Assembly: GCF_964340395.1 (NCBI RefSeq)
Contig: NC_135560.1
Coordinates: 15,206,598 to 15,270,597 of the forward strand
DNA length: 64,000 nucleotides
From: Glandiceps talaboti
Taxonomy: Eukaryota; Hemichordata; Enteropneusta; Spengelidae
Direction of reading: 5' to 3'
Position numbers and translations under genes: made by a program
Part shown: one piece after another, positions 1 to 11,510 of the stretch
Numbering within the stretch: the stretch's first letter is position 1
How the letters are laid out: the number at the start of each line of letters is the position of its first letter
The notes under the pieces: generated by a model
The model's database searches: none
What the model was told of the DNA's origin: nothing
What the model saw: only the letters and a program-made list of their open reading frames with translations

Positions 1-1142
1 GCGGCGTGTGACAGCTTCAATTCATACAACCCTAACACGCAGATGAAATCGTGTACAAGGTAAAATGTATAGGTGTAAAAGGACATTTAAAGACAGTTGA
101 TTAGCTCAACGAGGGGTTATTACAAAATCAAAAGCCATTTAGGTCCTTTGAGATGAGAGTGTAGGCCAATTTACGGTGATTCATGTGCACGGCAGTGAGA
201 AGGAAATTTGGACGGATTGGTGGCCATTGAAAAATATAACGTTTAAATGAATGTGTCGTACCTTGCAATTGTTCGCTTCCTTCGCTTTGACTTACGATCC
301 GGATATCGCCTACTGATCAAGATGAACGAAGCCAAAGATTACTGCGAGTCGGTATATATGATTATTGATAGTCGAGGAATATACTGCCTTTCTCTTGAAG
401 GCACATTTGAAAGATGATTTTATGATCCCCAAACATAAAACCTGTCGACCTGAAGTAAGTGCGTTTTGCTTCTTAGTGGCTGACTTATAGCCGTTAATTT
501 TGCAATTCTTTTGATTTGTCGTGCCAAGGAAACTAAAAAAGGATTTACACGCATTTTTAGTATCCGGGAATGAATCTGAGACTAGCTGTAAAAATATAGG
601 AAACAATCTGTGCATTGAGCAGACTTTTCAATGAGAAGACAGACGCGTACGGATAGCTTAACTGACATAGGTGGCGATGTTTGCAGGTTCAATACAGCTA
701 AAGTCGGCGAGGCTGTCGACTGTCTATTCACCTAAGATATATCTTGTATCATCGACATGTGAATGTGAATATATTGGGGGGGGGGGGGAAAGATTTTACT
801 TGGGTAAAGTAATTATTCATATCTCGTTTGGGTGTTTTCAGGCGTCACAACAGTTCGATTTCAATCAGTGACCGGCAACGACACACCTGTTAATTAACTC
901 GGACATGGGAATATGTGCAAAACAATAATATTGAATAAAAAAGCGAATTTCCCTCTTTCAGTTCACTACTTCTTTATATTTAGATTTCAACATGCAAACT
1001 ATAAATTATACGTTATGTATGTAAAAACAATACACAGAGGTAAATTAAATGACTGAATTCACTAAGGACTGGCCTGTTTTCAAGTTATAACTTGGGATTC
1101 TCTGGTTAATGCTTCCATAAAAGCAGTGGTAACGAGTATCTA
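1..1142. other. Intergenic sequence upstream of the GPCR
   Basis: No supportable gene is visible here. The open frames are short, overlap on both strands and lack recognisable domains. The only marked feature is a run of 13 G at 776-788. Confidence 0.6.
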
Positions 1143-1156
1143 CTACGCATGCGTAG
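1143..1156. promoter_or_regulatory. Perfect 14-bp palindrome upstream of the GPCR promoter
   Basis: CTACGCATGCGTAG is identical to its reverse complement and lies about 130 bp upstream of the TATA box. The core GCATGC with alternating CG/TA resembles, but does not equal, the NRF1 consensus (GCGCATGCGC). A regulatory role is inferred from position only. Confidence 0.35.
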
Positions 1157-1283
1157 AGTATTATTGTGGAGAAACATGTTACGTGTCTTCAGGAATATTA
1201 ACAACTACCGCGGATTCATCGATATCTCCACACGGCCCGAACCTAATTATGCACGGATGGACGAATACGCTCTCGATGTTCGG

Positions 1284-1292
1284 TATATAAAG
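1284..1292 (+). promoter_or_regulatory. TATA box of the GPCR gene
   Basis: TATATAAAG is a near-ideal TATA box, about 350 bp upstream of the receptor ATG and in the same orientation. Transcription would start near 1312-1322, giving a leader of roughly 320 nt if no 5' intron exists. The start site is inferred. Confidence 0.55.
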
Positions 1293-1372
1293 CTCGCAGT
1301 TTATGTATGAGCATTATAGTTTCACCGCTAACCACCAACACGCAGGCTACAGTTCACATCGTGTATAACATC

Positions 1373-1440
1373 ATGTGGTACACTGTTGCACTGTTGAGTG
1401 TTTGAATGTAGAGTGAAGGATGGAGTCGTAAATGGAGTAA
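1373..1440 (+). promoter_or_regulatory. Cluster of four upstream ORFs in the GPCR leader
   Basis: Four ATG-initiated mini-ORFs follow each other between the TATA box and the receptor start. They are a 10-codon frame from 1373, an ATG directly followed by TAG at 1406, a 3-codon frame at 1420 (ATG GAG TCG TAA) and a 2-codon frame at 1432 (ATG GAG TAA). If this stretch is in the mature mRNA, such uORFs would be expected to lower translation of the receptor. A 5'UTR intron removing them cannot be excluded. Confidence 0.45.
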
Positions 1441-1637
1441 GCTATATCGCCCAGTACTAGTGTACGGGGTAGGAATTTGAAGGCCACAGAGGCGTTAAGT
1501 GCGACTCTTGCTGACGTTAAGAGCGTTGCTCTGCTGTGAAGTAGTGTTTGGATCTTTAAACAGTTCCACTCAAGACCAATCGAAGGAATCGGACCCCGGA
1601 CCCGATCTATTTGTATCGAAACTTAACATCTGTTATT

Positions 1638-2612
1638 ATGTTGTTTAACTACACGACGCCGTGTCCAAACATGAGTACATGTACCAATAATGCTACCAAC
1701 GAGAGGTATCAAGTGGCGGACTACAACCGTGAACTTCGGCAAGTAACTATGGCACTGTTGTTCATTCTATCTGTGACTGGTAACGTCGCTGTCTTCGTGT
1801 GGATGTGGTTCAACCGTCGCGCCAAAGCCCGCATACACACGTATATGGTGCATCTTTGTACGGCTGACCTACTAGTGGCTTTCTTTGCTCTATTGTCTCA
1901 AATAATAGTCGAGCTTATCGCAGGCAGATGGCTGATCGGGGAAGTTGGTTGCAGACTCTTCAAAACTATACAGTCGGCTACACTATTCGCTTCATCCAGT
2001 ATGGTAGTCGCTATAGCAGTCGATCGATTCCATTCGGTCATATATCCCTTTAAACAGCGGAAGAACGTCTATACAATCCTCGTACCAGCCTGGGTCATTG
2101 CTGGGCTGCTTTCTTTACCGCAGATATTTGTGTGGCACACGGCAACTAACCCAGACGGTTCCATGGGATGCCATACATCTTTGAAGAACAACTGGCAGAA
2201 ACCAGTGTACTTGACTTACGTCAGCTTAGTGATGTTTTTTATTCCTTTTATCATTATAACCATCTGTTATCTGAAAATTGTTATCCGTTTGTGGGAGAAA
2301 CGTAACAGTGTCATACCAAATAAGAGTGAACGACGCCGTAAAGCAAAGATGAAAACTCTCCGCATGACTTTTGTAATCATTTCGTTTTTCGTCATATGTG
2401 GGTTACCTTATTTCGCTGTAGACATGTATAAATTTTCTACTCGCGCTAGAATAGACCGGAATATCTACGCTGTACTGGCCATCTTTTCGGTTTCCCACTG
2501 TGCAGTCAATCCGTTCATATTCCTCGCGTTTAACGCAAAAACCCCAGCGTCGTCGAACAAGTATCAAGAAAACTCTACAGTGACGACAACACCGACGAGG
2601 ACATCACTCTAA
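1638..2612 (+). CDS. Class A (rhodopsin-family) neuropeptide-type GPCR, GnRH/AKH/vasopressin receptor superfamily-like
   Basis: This intronless 324-residue receptor should sit in the plasma membrane with its N-terminus outside. I start it at ATG 1638; the upstream in-frame TTG at 1611 is not a plausible eukaryotic start. The N-terminus carries N-glycosylation sequons (NYT, NMS, NAT). TM1 (about 36-58) has GN49, TM2 has the LxxxD motif (D77), TM3 begins with C105, which should pair with ECL2 C178, and ends in DRF (129-131) in place of DRY. TM5 spans about 190-212. A basic loop 3 leads into TLRMTFVIISFF, a signature shared with GnRH, AKH and corazonin receptors. TM6 reads C254-G-L-P-Y, so the usual tryptophan of CWxP is glycine. 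TM7 has NPFIF, a variant of NPxxY. The C-tail is short and its frame is questionable: a second open tail exists one frame away. The ligand is unknown, but a short peptide is likely. GPCR identity is certain, the subfamily less so. Confidence 0.9.
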   Translation: MLFNYTTPCPNMSTCTNNATNERYQVADYNRELRQVTMALLFILSVTGNVAVFVWMWFNRRAKARIHTYMVHLCTADLLVAFFALLSQIIVELIAGRWLIGEVGCRLFKTIQSATLFASSSMVVAIAVDRFHSVIYPFKQRKNVYTILVPAWVIAGLLSLPQIFVWHTATNPDGSMGCHTSLKNNWQKPVYLTYVSLVMFFIPFIIITICYLKIVIRLWEKRNSVIPNKSERRRKAKMKTLRMTFVIISFFVICGLPYFAVDMYKFSTRARIDRNIYAVLAIFSVSHCAVNPFIFLAFNAKTPASSNKYQENSTVTTTPTRTSL

Positions 2613-2707
2613 ATTTCACGATCGTCGATTCGACGTCATTTTTTTGGTGATGACGCAGTCTCCGAAAACCTACACTGTCACTTTGTAAGCAATTATAGGA
2701 CAATGAC

Positions 2708-2713
2708 ATTAAA
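2708..2713 (+). terminator. Possible polyadenylation signal (ATTAAA) of the GPCR gene
   Basis: ATTAAA is the second most common poly(A) hexamer and lies about 95 bp after the receptor stop. Another ATTAAA follows near 2823. Which one is used cannot be told from sequence. Confidence 0.25.
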
Positions 2714-3930
2714 ATTCTGTTGACACACATGCACACGTTGAAACGATCGGGCGGAATAGTCGCAAGCAGACACCTGTCATGTATACATCCTCATCACACA
2801 GTATCAACAGAACAAAATGCCATTAAAACGCTATAAACGTGCATGCATGGCATACGCGAGGGACAGCAATTGCTATTCTTTTTTGCAAAACTCCTATTAA
2901 TGCTCGAACTGAGACTGTACCAGATTTGCATTGAAGTTAATACGTTTGTTATCAGTTACCTGAATAATTCATGAATGTGTAACATATTGAATCGACGGCA
3001 TTTTCGTCAGAAGACCAGAGTTGCGGCAGCATAGTTGAACAGTTTCAGTTCTTACTGGCGGACAGGTTGGAGTCTCATCTCGTGGTAGCGGCTGCTTTAG
3101 AGGTACTATAACACATATTACGCAGTGATGACTTTCACATCATGGTCACCTCCTTTTGCCTGGTTGGTTGTGTGCCAGCATCTGAGTAAAGTCTACGTGA
3201 GTAATGCATCTAGCTACGGATTTGCAACCATTGTCATTGCATGATTGAACAAAAACTCTTTAGAGAAATCATACAACATAGTCGATTATTTTTTGCGATA
3301 ATCTTTAATTTTATGTTCTTGCCTTTCCATTATTTTCTTAACGCGTTAACGCGCAATTCTGACTAAGAATATTTCTTTCATCATGGATTACTTAAAGACC
3401 TAGTGAAATGAAAACGTTCATAAAGGCAGTGGTTGAGAACTAAAAAAAGTACAATGCCTGAGCTGTAGGAAGAGGAAATTAAGGGCATAGAGATATAAGC
3501 TTAGAGGAACAACACGAATCGAATTACAGCATCTGTGAAACTTGCTTAGTAGCAGCGAATTTAATGTTATATATCTGAAAAGGCACAAAGTGATTTGAAC
3601 GCATCTTGAAATTGATAGATTTGGATATTTTGAACACAGCGTGTACTTGTCGCCTTGAAAACTTCCACTTTACACAGGCTACTGTGTTTCGTCATTTGCA
3701 GTATATTACGTGTTAAGATTTTCTTTTAACGAGGACAGTTATTCATGAACGTGTAACATAATACAGAATTTCAGATGATTTTTTTGTAACATAACTTCAT
3801 GTAGACAACACTTGAACAATTCCTGTCTTGAAACGTCAAATACTATACAAATGGTGCTGCTGTTATATGCTAGCTCGTAGTCTGTTGACGAGGTCGTCTG
3901 TGACTTCTAGTTGTTTTATCCGCGGCAAAG

Positions 3931-3938
3931 TGACGTCA
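3931..3938. promoter_or_regulatory. Palindromic CRE (TGACGTCA)
   Basis: A full CREB/ATF site lies within GTGACGTCACGTCAG, immediately followed by a YY1-like GCCATATT and preceded by CCGCGG. The combination looks promoter-like, but no exon is evident next to it. Confidence 0.3.
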
Positions 3939-6900
3939 CGTCAGCCATATTAGTCAATGGGTAGATAAGTGGACAATTTTATGCCTTGATTGTGTGGAAT
4001 TTGAGATCTAACAATTCATAGATACTCAAAAGATAATTTGTATCGATGTCAGGCTATTCATAGCCCCCGTTTTCGTACCTGAAGGGTAGACACAAATCGT
4101 GCGCGCACGCTATTTCAAAATGTGCGCAGTTTTAGTGCGTGAAAAAAATTGTGCAATGTCCAAGCAGTCCATATTTCACCGTTTTGAAGTTGTATTTAGT
4201 AGTCTATTTGTGTTCAAACCGTACTGATATTTTAGGGAAATAAAATGGTAAAAACTTCACCAAAACAGTATGTTTACGTAGTCTGACTGACTTGTGTGTT
4301 GATGGAAACCGTCTTTTTGAAATTAATTCAGCAAATGCACCGTAAATAAAACTTGGACAAATCTGTCAAGTAATTATCGTTTAATAAATGTAATGTAATT
4401 TTTCTATCACTTTCAATATTGAATATAAAAACCCGTGAATTCTGATACTTTTTTTGTGGATGTTCTTCTCGTGTCAGGAATTTTAATGAAAGGTAAGCCT
4501 TGTAATCCGTTTCAGCAAGGGCTTATTGAACAAGTGTTCACGTGGGAACATGCGTATGGAACATGGAATAAAGCGCAATTCAACAAAATTCGTAATCGAA
4601 GGTAAATGTTTCTCAGGATCAATTTATTGAATTACTGTATGTAAGGACACCGGCTCTATGACTTCACTACATTTTATACTAGTAACAGGCTTAAATCGAT
4701 TGAACAAATATGATACCGCTTTCGTGGACAGTAAACTCTTCATTAACTCTTCAGTAAAAAATGATGTAAATTTGCTTACTGTTGGTAACATTTTTTTAAA
4801 TCGGTTGAATGGAAAATATGATCTACTTTTGAACATATATCTATAGTATTGAGAATGTCATACATCGAGCGGTAAGCTCTGAGCTATTTATGGTACATAT
4901 GAAGGCATCTGGGTTGAAGGAAAATCCTTTGGCGCTACAAAATTATTGCTAATATTGCTACAAATAAAATCTATTTTTTTAAATTTTTTTGAATATTGCT
5001 GCATCTTCGCGACAAAAAACAAAACAAAATTAAAGTGAATGTGTTACTTTGTAATCCATTTGACTTATCTTCAATATAGTCATTACTACATTGTATATGA
5101 TTTGGCGACAATCTTGTACAATAGTATCTCCCCTACAGACAATGTAGCAATGTCGGCACAATTGACGATGAAAAGAAGCAAAGATTTGTGTCGAGTTAGA
5201 CAATGCGCGATGAAATATACCAATGTTTAATAGCAAGATATGTGTTGATCCATGCAGACAACGTTTTTGTTTTAATTCAGCTTGTTTCCATGGTAAATAC
5301 CTTTGGTAAAACGACTTCATTAATCTCTGCAAAAAATCAAACTTATAAGCACACAGACGACATGTACACCTCAGTCTGAAAGCATAAGCTTGACCTGCAC
5401 GATTCCGTGCCATCGATATGAATTGAGAAGACAGCTACATTGAGTTTATAGAGGTGTGGCCGTAACTCTAAATAGCAATCGCAGCTAGCAACTTTCCTCC
5501 AGGGAAAATGTAGATATAAAGTCTCAATTTCGTTTTAAATGGCCAATAGTACTGGGTTGTTTAATCATCCACTCTGGGTCACTTTACAAGATGAGACTGG
5601 TTGACAGCACCGGGTCCCGAAACGATAACAAACGCACGAGAATGTGTAGTTTGATGTAAATATCTTAAAGTTACAGACCCTTCAATTCGTTTAGTGCTGA
5701 AATATATACGTGTGTATTGGGAGCAATTCACTGTTACTAACAATCAGATCTCTCAGTCACATATTGCTTGATAAACAGATCAGATCAGCATAAAACGTCT
5801 TCATTTCAAACAAAAAGCTCTTAGATAATGCACTTATCATATATATTACCCTTCTGTGAATTAGCCCACTTACTCGACCAATGTAAAGACATTCATTATC
5901 AAACCAAATAGATATAGGTACTTGATTAACCTTCAGCAGTTACAACATGCAAAATGGAGCATTGTTAATTATTGAAATATATGTTCAGAACTTCAATAAA
6001 CCTCACAACTGAATCACACGCCCCAAAATACTTATATGCCGACGTCAATGACCGTCAAAAATCTATATTGTATGGATATTAAAATAGTTTGACAGCTCTA
6101 AAATACACATACCTAGCTATTTTGTCTGAAGCAATTATTTCGAATAATCAAAATGAAAAACAAATTGTCTTCGAGTCACGTTGGCGACTTTCTCGACATG
6201 TGGTTGGGGTAACAGCAAAACATTCATGATAGTGTATTGGAACCGGTTTTAAACTCAATACTCAATACAACTGATAGACATAAACATTTATTTCCATCAG
6301 TGGACGTTTTGTCTTTATTTGCACACCTGTTGATGGTGTGTCTCACATTATTTATCCATCGTTAACTTCAGACTTGGTCAATAAAATGACACGTTGCAAA
6401 GCCAATTGCAAGTGTCTGCACTAACAAATAATGGACTCAGTATTGTTGAACATTGCAATACATCAATAAAAGTTATATCATCACAAACTGTCCAAAGGCT
6501 GTTTTTTGCACACAAAAAAAGTGACTAATTATAAATGTGTCGCTTTGCCGAAGGAAATACACGTGTCCTTGAATAACTGCGAGACAGCAAACAAATGAGC
6601 AATATTCAGAGCTAAAAAAATGCACCTACTTTTTCAAAACTACGAGGTTCTGACTACCTGTACACCCGACGATAGGTGTTTATGACTTGTCCAATTTTCT
6701 TTAGAAGGAACATAAATTTCTTCGCATCATTTGCGATATAAATTGTACTTCTCAGAGTTTCAACAAGTAAAAGGCCAACCATGGGCATTTCACGCTTTGA
6801 ATCATCACACAACGTTCAGCATGATAATTTAAGTGAAATGCATCGGCCTACAGATCGATTGGTGTAACACACAGTTGCTCGTTACATCTGACATCTCGTT

Positions 6901-7292
6901 CATTAGCCTAGTTCCTACGATGCCTATATATACATATATATATTCCTCGCTGAGAAAATCTTCAATTTCTCGAACAGCCAGGGAAATAGAAACCATTAAC
7001 ATCACTTGTAAAGGTAGCGGGAGTGTGCAATTCTCAAATCGTGCCTAACGGCGCAATTTTAATAAGCACTACTGTGTTCAGGGAATGATGTTTATATATC
7101 TGTGGACTGTCCATATGTTTTACGCGAATGGAAATGAAATGTCATTTGTTAACATCGTCGTTTCTTTCAATTCAATTTATAGCAAACAGTCCGAGGTAAT
7201 ACAAGCAGCGGAATTAAAGTGCGGCTCTAGTTTGTTTTTTCGCTATCACTATGCCAACGTAAGCATGAAGTTTGCTTCAGTGCACCCTATCT

Positions 7293-7306
7293 ATTGCCAT
7301 AGCAAC
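7293..7306. promoter_or_regulatory. X-box-like RFX motif
   Basis: ATTGCCATAGCAAC fits the RFX X-box pattern RYYNYY-AT-RRNRAC. It is a single isolated occurrence with no ciliary gene visible beside it. Confidence 0.2.
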
Positions 7307-8307
7307 TGTACTCGAACAATACAAGGAATGAAACTTGTTTTAACGTGGTCACGGCACTGTTTGTTGGTTAATTAAACAAGCTCTCTACTATTAAATATAC
7401 AAAGAAGGTAAAGCCAACCTAAATCGAACAACATGATGATAATGATGATCGGAATGGAAATACGATAATTCTGTTTTCAGTCAGTGTCTATGTTGAAACA
7501 CATAGTTACAAGGAAGTGTTTGTAATAAAAACAACCACAACAGATCGACTCCTTGTTATGGTTACCATATCAATGCCTATCGTGTCTATATACCCCCTTT
7601 TCTTTATTTTCACACTCTTTGTTCAAGTCACGTTGGTGACATTCAGGTAAGCCAAACTCTGATTTCTGCGTCGATTAAAACGTTGTTTACTGTATTATTG
7701 TAGAGTTGACAGAACCCCTTAGCTTTCTGGCTTTTCATCGTGTGACACAGGGATATTAAGAGATAAGCCAGTGTTGGCCTCGTTAACTCTGTATTTCATT
7801 AAGAAGCAGAGAGGCTGATGCCATGTATGTCACATCGTATAATTAAAAAAACACAAAGACATTTTTTTGTGAGAATACTAAAATATGTATTATAATAGTT
7901 CTCTGTGACGTCAATGAAATAGTATATTTTATATGCCAATCATTGCAGTCCTATTGGGCCCTACGATTACGTGACTCACCACTGAGTATGTAATGAAGAT
8001 TAACCCTTGGGCAAGAGAATCTATTGGAAATAGCAGTTGAAATGAATTGAAAGAAAGGGCACATCACTGTTATTATGTAAGATGAAGCTAAGAAGTTGAA
8101 ACTTAAGAATCAATCACCAACAAACTATAAAACTAGGCGGAAACAGGCAATACTGACTAACGTATTGCCCTACTAACAGAAAACAAACAACCATATGCCA
8201 TCAACCATCTACTCATTCGATCAACCGATGACCGAGTCGATATCTCAATCGATCAATCACTGACCGACCGACCGGCTGGCCGGCCGGCTGGACGACCCAC
8301 CCACCCA

Positions 8308-8437
8308 CTCGCTCGCTCGCTCGCTCGCTCGCTCACTCACTCACTCACTCACTCACTCACTCACTCACTCACTCACTCACTCACTCACTCACTCACTCAC
8401 TCACTCACTCACTCACTCACTCACTCACTCACTCACT
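8308..8437. repeat. Compound tetranucleotide array (CTCG)n(CTCA)n
   Basis: About six units of CTCG pass without a break into about 26 units of CTCA, differing by one base. GGCCGGCTGG/CCACCCAC motifs precede the array. Confidence 0.95.
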
Positions 8438-8491
8438 TGACCAGCCAGCCAGACTGTCGACCTCAAAACCAACAGAAACCAATGCATTGGT

Positions 8492-8492
8492 C

Positions 8493-8545
<53 letters not shown>

Positions 8546-8546
8546 C
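8492..8546. repeat. (CAA)n microsatellite
   Basis: About 18 uninterrupted CAA units lie close behind the CTCA array. Confidence 0.95.
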
Positions 8547-8826
8547 TATATAAACTAGATTCCAGACATTCTACTAAGACTGGTCCGCATTGTCTAAAGC
8601 ACTTAAACATTTTGTTATGTACTTATGTATTGTGTTAGTTGTCCATTGTACCTTGGGTCGTCGCAACAACTTCCGTTTGTCGTCAAGAGATCAATAGCTA
8701 GTAATGTATATTTCATGGGAAACTGTCTGTTACTACATCAACAGCTTATGTAAATGACACAAACTCTTAAACATTCACTCAACACATTTGCTGTATAATG
8801 ATTCTTTCTATATCAATCACATGAAT

Positions 8827-8977
8827 GTTTACTTTAATGATGATGACCAACGAAAATAGAAATACGCAAATTGTTTTAAAATCTTCTGCAAGGTCATTCT
8901 GGTTTACTGTAATGATGATAACCAACGAAAATAAAAAAAACGCAAATAGCGTAACATTCTTTTGGGAGGCCATTCTG
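8827..8977. repeat. Two-copy imperfect tandem duplication, unit about 75 bp
   Basis: Both units (8827-8901 and 8902-8977) begin GTTTACT.TAATGATGAT, share ACCAACGAAAATA and end in CATTCTG. The middle is diverged, so this is an older local duplication. Confidence 0.8.
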
Positions 8978-11212
8978 ATAAATATCCACAAACGTGTAAG
9001 ATGCTTAGTTGTCAATGACTGGATTATTCGATCGAGACTGATGGCGAGTCGTGTTCTGTATGTCAATATACGAGTACATCAGAGGTATTTGCACATCGCT
9101 GCAGTTTATGAATTGAAATTGGAAGCAATAGCAATGTAATGCTATCGTGATTACCTTTGGCGCGAGACGAATTGATTTACTCAGTTTTGCAAGCATTATT
9201 ACTCAGTTGATTTATAAGCAAATATCGATCTTCTCTGTTTGTCAGAACAGTAGTGTTTTTCCTCCGTCCATATAACTGTCCTAACAAAAATGATGAAACA
9301 CTTTTATAGTTACACATTGTTATGTCCTGATAGAACAACTACAATGTCACCACAATACTAACCACAGTATAATAATATGCATGACGTTTGTTTGAGATTC
9401 ATAAAGGACTTCTTTTCATCCATGTTACACGTAGAACACAAGTGCCATGGGAAAATGGAAACTCTGAAATCCACTTTAACGTTAGAGTGTCGTTGTTCAT
9501 TGAATGTTAGTTACGAACGTATTCATCCTCTCCATCGAATACATATACGTGCTCAATAAAGTGGAAAGACCATTACTTGATCGTGGCAGTAACCCGAGGC
9601 AAAAAGCCATAAGGCTCCCTCTGGGTAATTACTATGACTTAAGAATACTACCGTGAAGATAATTTGTACTTCAAATTGGTCCTAGTATTAAAGCGCTGCT
9701 CTGATTATTCATTGCAAAGGAGAGATACCATCAATTGAGAGGTCAGGCTCACTAATGACACCTAATATGTAAATATTGGACTTATTTATAGTGTATTAAA
9801 AAGCCAGTGTCTAGACGTACAAAATGATGATTAAACATTTTTGTTGTCTATCGTTGTTGTCATTATAAGAAATTTTAAGAGACAGTTTAAATATTCGAAA
9901 TACAGTCGACATTTAAACATTACTCCCTAATGTTTGTTGTTCAACTTAAGAAAACACACGAACGAGAGAGTAATGACATTAAGGGTCGTGTTGTTATAGC
10001 TTGAGGCAAGTGATAAAAGCTTTATGTCACCGGTATTATTCAGCTCTCAGTGAATGAAAATACTCATGGGAGGAATATAATTATATCTGCATATTCAAGT
10101 TTAACTAAGAAAGAACGGGGGTCGGGGAGGGGGGGGGAGAGTAATAAGACTTTGAACGTTTGAAGTCATATTTGGAGCACTGTAAAACCACTGACGTCGT
10201 CACACATTTTCGTGACGTAAAATGACCGGGGAATAAAATACCGTATTCTCTGTCCAAACACATACAACCTGGCTTGTGTTTGCGGTATGTTATACCATGT
10301 AAACTATCCGCTAAATAATTTTATTTAATGAGAGGTCATCTGGGAATTTGAATCCATGTCTCTCAATTTAAGAAATCATCAGTGAACGCGCCGTGCAATG
10401 TCTGTTGGGAACTTCATCTCGTTTCAATAAACGATAGTCAGAAAAATACCAGCTGCAGCAAGCTTGATCGTCTTCTTTATTGAATCTTCAACGATAACAA
10501 CCATGAGATATTTATAAAAATAGAATACATTGCTGGCTGAATACATATAAATGAGTGCAGCGCAAACATGGCATCCGATACTGAAATTGCTCCTTGATGG
10601 GCTTGGATTTTGCAGACTATATTTTACTCAGTGCACTTACAGAAAAGATATAACGCCAGTAAAATATCAATGAATTAAATTATATGATAACATACATACT
10701 GAATTAGTACTATTATTGACGTTACAAACAGAGAGCCGACAAAGTAAAAAAAAATACCGAGTTTTAACAACGAAAATATTGCTGTTGAGTAAACTAGTAA
10801 CGCTGAATTGCTTAAACACAATTCCAAATATATATTTCTGATTTAAACGTTCAACAATTAAAACTGAAATGAAAATAAAAAATTATTAATTTGTATTGAG
10901 TATAAAAATTGAATAAATAAAGAGTTACATAGATAGAAATTGAAATATCAAATTTGTAAACGTACTAAATATAATTTAGTGTACAAGAAACAGTTCGTAC
11001 AAAAGTCAGTCTCATAAATCCAGAATAGTCAAATCTCAAATTGCTTCTTAAATTCCTAAGAGTTACAGCGCATTATTACAAAAAGGAGAAATTACGAGAA
11101 GTGTCGGCGATAGTTGCTTCTAATAAGACTGGACAGTTATTTTAGATCGTTGTGATAGTATCAGCTAGACATTGTTATCTTCGATTTCATTTCCCTTGAT
11201 AATACGTGTAAC

Positions 11213-11215
<3 letters not shown>
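8978..11215. other. Intergenic sequence, no gene seen
   Basis: The sequence is AT-rich with short frames only. A 60-codon frame at 9377-9559 followed by AATAAA has no recognisable domain. A G-rich patch lies at 10117-10139. Confidence 0.5.
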
Positions 11216-11274
<59 letters not shown>

Positions 11275-11510
11275 TTGTGTGTACGTAGATATGTATGTAT
11301 ACGTATGCGAGCGTGTGTATGTATGTATGTATGTATGTATGTATGTATGTATGTATGTATGTATGTATGTATGTGTGTGTGTGTGTATGTATGTTTGTAT
11401 GTATGTATGTATGTATGTATGTATGTATGTATGTATGTATGTATGTATGTATGTTTATATATGTGTAACTTTGTGACTGACTGACTGAGTGACTGACTGA
11501 CTGACTGACT
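11216..11510. repeat. Compound array (TA)n, (GTAT)n, (GT)n, (GTAT)n, (GACT)n
   Basis: About 27 TA units (11216-11271) are followed by GTAT units from about 11313 with a GT interruption near 11372-11387, and by GACT units from about 11477. The long frames in this stretch on both strands are translations of the repeat. Confidence 0.95.

Larger units (their letters stand above)
2714..8300. other. Intergenic AT-rich sequence without supportable genes
   Basis: I found no convincing exon here. A 127-codon minus-strand frame at 5030-5413 has no recognisable motif. Isolated motifs are noted separately (a CRE at 3931 and an X-box-like site at 7293). A perfect TTAACGCGTTAA palindrome lies at 3338-3349. 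Confidence 0.5.

Noticed and set aside
1611-1637. Nine-codon N-terminal extension of the GPCR starting at TTG
   Set aside because: TTG is not a credible start for a eukaryotic nuclear gene; the ATG at 1638 gives a normal glycosylated N-terminus.
5030-5413. 127-codon minus-strand frame
   Set aside because: No domain, signal peptide, splice context or codon pattern distinguishing it from chance.
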